Below are positions 5,596 to 7,186 of a stretch of DNA of 7,186 bases, piece after piece. The notes below the pieces were generated by a model. The model did not search any database and was not told the origin of the DNA. It worked only from the letters and a program-made list of their open reading frames with translations. This stretch comes from Lachnospiraceae bacterium (GTDB taxonomy: Bacteria > Bacillota > Clostridia > Lachnospirales > Lachnospiraceae). The stretch spans positions 1-7,186 of the forward strand of contig JAIECC010000317.1 in NCBI GenBank assembly GCA_029068665.1, in the 5' to 3' direction. Within the stretch, counting starts at the first letter, position 1, and each line of letters starts with the position of its first letter. The position numbers and the translations under genes are program-made.

Positions 5596-6021
5596 TTACT
5601 GCTTGCCTTGCCGATCCAGATAGCTTTGCAATATCAATACCGCCGCCATCTGGTCAATGACTGCCTTCCGGTTCTCCCGGCGGACACCACCTGCCATTAA
5701 AACCCGCTCGGATTCTACTGTAGTCAACCGTTCATCCCAAAGCACTACCTCCAAACCAGTCCTGCGCTCTAATGCTTCCTGAAAGGCTTCACTGGCTTCT
5801 GCTCGTTCTCCAACCGTATTATTCATATTCTTGGGATATCCCAATACGATTCGTTCTACTTCATATTCTTCTATAATTGCTTCAATCCGTGCCAGCGTCT
5901 GCCGCAGCTTCCCTGCAGACTTTCTGGTAATGGTCTCAACCGGCTGTGCCGTAATCATCAGGGCATCACTTATGGCAACCCCAACGGTTTTCGTGCCATA
6001 GTCCAGTCCCAGTATTCTCAT
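5596..6021 (-). CDS. ruvX: YqgF/RuvX family nuclease (pre-16S rRNA processing)
   Basis: A 141-aa RNase H-like nuclease of the YqgF family. It was first annotated as a putative Holliday junction resolvase. E. coli YqgF acts in 5'-end maturation of 16S rRNA, the better supported role. Family motifs are complete: LGLDYGTKTVGVAISD (4-19) with catalytic D7, VLGYPKNMNNTVGERAE (59-74), WDERLTT (95-101) with acidic D96/E97, and D123 in IDQMAAVLILQSYL. The length is typical (about 135-150 aa). The start is an ATG with AGAGG 6 nt upstream. It lies 21 nt after ireB, the same pair order as yrzL-yrrK in B. subtilis. Confidence 0.94.
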   Translation of the reverse strand: MRILGLDYGTKTVGVAISDALMITAQPVETITRKSAGKLRQTLARIEAIIEEYEVERIVLGYPKNMNNTVGERAEASEAFQEALERRTGLEVVLWDERLTTVESERVLMAGGVRRENRKAVIDQMAAVLILQSYLDRQGKQ

Positions 6022-6042
6022 ATTACACCTCTGTTCCTTCTG

Positions 6043-6294
6043 CTACTTTAGTCTCGTATCAATATAATTCTCCAGCAATACCTCTATAATCTCATCCCGC
6101 TCTGCCTTCATAATCAGACTGCGGGCACCCTTATAGCTGGTAATATAAGTCGGATCACCACTCATGATATATCCGACAATCTGGCTGACCGGATTGTATC
6201 CTTTCTCTGATAATGCTTCATATACCTGTGCAAGAATATCGGTTACTTCGATTCCATTTTCCTTCATAACACTGATATGCTGTGTATGATCCAT
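6043..6294 (-). CDS. ireB: IreB family regulatory phosphoprotein (DUF965, ReoM-like)
   Basis: Small cytoplasmic protein of 83 aa of the IreB/ReoM (DUF965, B. subtilis YrzL) family. In Enterococcus IreB is a substrate of the PASTA Ser/Thr kinase IreK and affects cephalosporin resistance. In Listeria ReoM controls ClpCP degradation of MurA, setting peptidoglycan synthesis. The core EKGYNPVSQIVGYIMSGDPT (30-49) and ERDEIIEVLLENYI (65-78) is highly characteristic. Phosphorylation in the family is on N-terminal threonines. T4 is a candidate here, but the N-terminus (MDHTQHISVM) differs from better known members. Start choice: ATG at 6294 has AAAGGA 9 nt upstream and gives the family length. An upstream TTG at 6393 would make 116 aa but would run through the promoter. 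Confidence 0.92.
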   Translation of the reverse strand: MDHTQHISVMKENGIEVTDILAQVYEALSEKGYNPVSQIVGYIMSGDPTYITSYKGARSLIMKAERDEIIEVLLENYIDTRLK

Positions 6295-6303
6295 TCCTTC
6301 ACA

Positions 6304-6309
6304 TCCTTT
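6304..6309 (-). promoter_or_regulatory. Ribosome binding site that fixes the ireB start
   Basis: AAAGGA on the minus strand stands 9 nt before the ATG at 6294. A second GAAGGA abuts the ATG directly and is too close to act alone. Together they support the short, family-length IreB over the longer open frame. Confidence 0.65.
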
Positions 6310-6364
6310 GCTTTTGTTCTGTATCGTCTCTTCCCCAAGGCTCCGCACCTTACTATTACGCTTG

Positions 6365-6393
6365 ATTATACAATGCTTTTTGAAAAATAGCAA
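6365..6393 (-). promoter_or_regulatory. SigA-type promoter of the ireB-ruvX-...-trhP cluster
   Basis: On the minus strand TATAAT (6365-6370) is a perfect -10 box. TTGCTA (6388-6393) matches the -35 consensus TTGACA at four of six positions, and the spacer is exactly 17 nt. Transcription would start near 6358, leaving a leader of about 63 nt before ireB. The -35 abuts the stop codon of the preceding membrane protein gene. No terminator is visible between that gene and this promoter, so readthrough from upstream is possible. Confidence 0.7.
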
Positions 6394-6394
6394 G

Positions 6395-7186
6395 CTACTG
6401 CAAAAGCTCTGCCATTTCCTGCTTTTCTTCTATACTATCTAAATTCTCCAGCTTATCTGTTTGATTTTCTTCATGGTCGTCCGAAATATCCGGCATAGAT
6501 TTTTCCACCTTGGCTCCCAGCCATCTTGCACTCAGTATAACTTCCTCTACCAGTAACAGAACATAGAGTATAACAATTCCAAGATTAACAAGCAACAGTG
6601 AAATATCATTTATTAAAAACACATTTATGATTTGAACAATTTTTAATGGTGACAGAATCATCAAAAACAGCAGTATATACACCATATCACCCGCTTTTTT
6701 CTTCTCTTCGTTGAAAAACATTACAATTACAGGAAATAAATATAAGGCACAATACAAAGCACAATTTGCTGGATAAATCAATATACTACACATAATCAGG
6801 GCTACCCGCTTCCACGGCTTAGTCTGGAAGTAGTTCAAAACAAGCCCGATTACAAGAATAAAACTTACAGCAGGCTTTGCCACTGCCAGTATTTCTACCT
6901 GATCCTCCAAGGTGAAACCCATTCCATAGGTAATAAAATAATACATGCCTAATTTAGGAGTTCTGGCAAACTGATATATTTCTGAATTCAGACTCACCGC
7001 CTCCATCCAGAGGGAAATATTATCGCTAATTTCTCCCTGCATAAAAAGAAACGGAACAAAAGCAAACAACAATCCATAAATAATCAGGCGAATCACTGCT
7101 TTCCAATCCTTATTGTAAACCACCAGCAATCCAAGCAGACAAGGATATCCCTTTAGTGCTGCTGCTGCTGCCAAAGCAAGATAAGA
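6395..7186 (-). CDS. Polytopic membrane protein, probably GT87/DUF2029-like glycosyltransferase (5' end outside window)
   Basis: Only the C-terminal 263 residues are in the window. The frame is open through the right edge, so the true start lies beyond it, and a TTG at 7174 is not a credible start. Five or six hydrophobic segments are visible, for example in the GLLVV, LLFAFVPFLF, FILVIGLVL, ALYLFPVIVMFF, VYILLFLMILSPL and LGIVILYVLLLV regions. A charged, acidic tail of about 45 residues follows. The AAAALKGYPCLLGLLVV segment followed by KDWK resembles the conserved K-x-Y-P motif of DUF2029/GT87 mannosyltransferase-like proteins, which use polyprenyl-phosphate sugars. The family call is tentative, and another GT-C-fold or unrelated membrane protein is possible. 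In Bacillus the corresponding upstream gene is alaS, so this neighbour differs. The ireB promoter begins at its stop codon. Confidence 0.5.
   Translation of the reverse strand, partial: SYLALAAAAALKGYPCLLGLLVVYNKDWKAVIRLIIYGLLFAFVPFLFMQGEISDNISLWMEAVSLNSEIYQFARTPKLGMYYFITYGMGFTLEDQVEILAVAKPAVSFILVIGLVLNYFQTKPWKRVALIMCSILIYPANCALYCALYLFPVIVMFFNEEKKKAGDMVYILLFLMILSPLKIVQIINVFLINDISLLLVNLGIVILYVLLLVEEVILSARWLGAKVEKSMPDISDDHEENQTDKLENLDSIEEKQEMAELLQ

Noticed and set aside
6295..6393. N-terminal extension of IreB from a TTG at 6393
   Set aside because: The extra 33 residues are not family-like, the region contains the promoter -10 box, and the ATG at 6294 has its own SD.
7158..7171. GCT trinucleotide repeat at the right edge
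   Set aside because: It encodes an alanine run in a transmembrane segment of the membrane protein, so no separate repeat element is needed.
1..7186. CRISPR array, tRNA/rRNA genes, insertion sequence or prophage genes
   Set aside because: No regularly spaced repeats, cloverleaf-like segments, transposase motifs or terminal inverted repeats were seen on either strand.

Overview
The window looks like chromosomal DNA of a spore-forming, moderately AT-rich Firmicute. The class Clostridia, probably Lachnospiraceae, fits best. This rests on a sporulation sigma factor of the SigK type, canonical AGGAGG-type ribosome binding sites, and a gene order close to the Bacillus subtilis yrzL-yrrK-yrzB-yrrL-yrrM-yrrN-yrrO cluster. 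The taxonomic call is inference from protein character and gene order, not from a search.

Layout. Positions 1-209 are an AT-rich intergenic region that ends in a good match to a SigK-type promoter. It leads into a plus-strand sigK gene (210-836) that encodes no inhibitory pro-sequence. Everything else is on the minus strand. From the right-hand edge, reading leftwards, there is the 3' part of a polytopic membrane protein (probably a GT87/DUF2029-like glycosyltransferase). Next comes a strong SigA-type promoter (6365-6393), followed by eight closely spaced genes: ireB, ruvX/yqgF, a DUF1292 gene, RNase J, a YlbF/YheA-family gene, a membrane-anchored MltG-like N-terminal stub, trmR and trhP. The trhP and sigK genes converge and share the tetranucleotide TTAA, which supplies both stop codons.

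How the genes work together. The minus-strand cluster combines cell-envelope control (IreB, the regulatory phosphoprotein of the PASTA-kinase pathway, and the MltG-like protein), rRNA maturation (YqgF), mRNA turnover (RNase J and the YlbF-family protein) and tRNA wobble-base modification. In the last of these, TrhP hydroxylates U34 and TrmR methylates the product to 5-methoxyuridine. Compared with the Bacillus order, the RNase J and ylbF pair is inserted between the DUF1292 gene and the mltG-like gene, and there is one U32 gene instead of two. Gaps from ylbF to trhP are 8-13 nt or a 4-nt ATGA overlap. The two larger gaps, each 87 nt, flank the DUF1292 gene.

I see no mobile element, CRISPR array, tRNA or rRNA gene. 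Most of the window is a conserved core-gene neighbourhood. The points most worth a second look are the catalytic-domain-less MltG-like protein, the RNase J-YlbF linkage, the architecture of the sigK promoter, and the terminator-less overlap of sigK and trhP.
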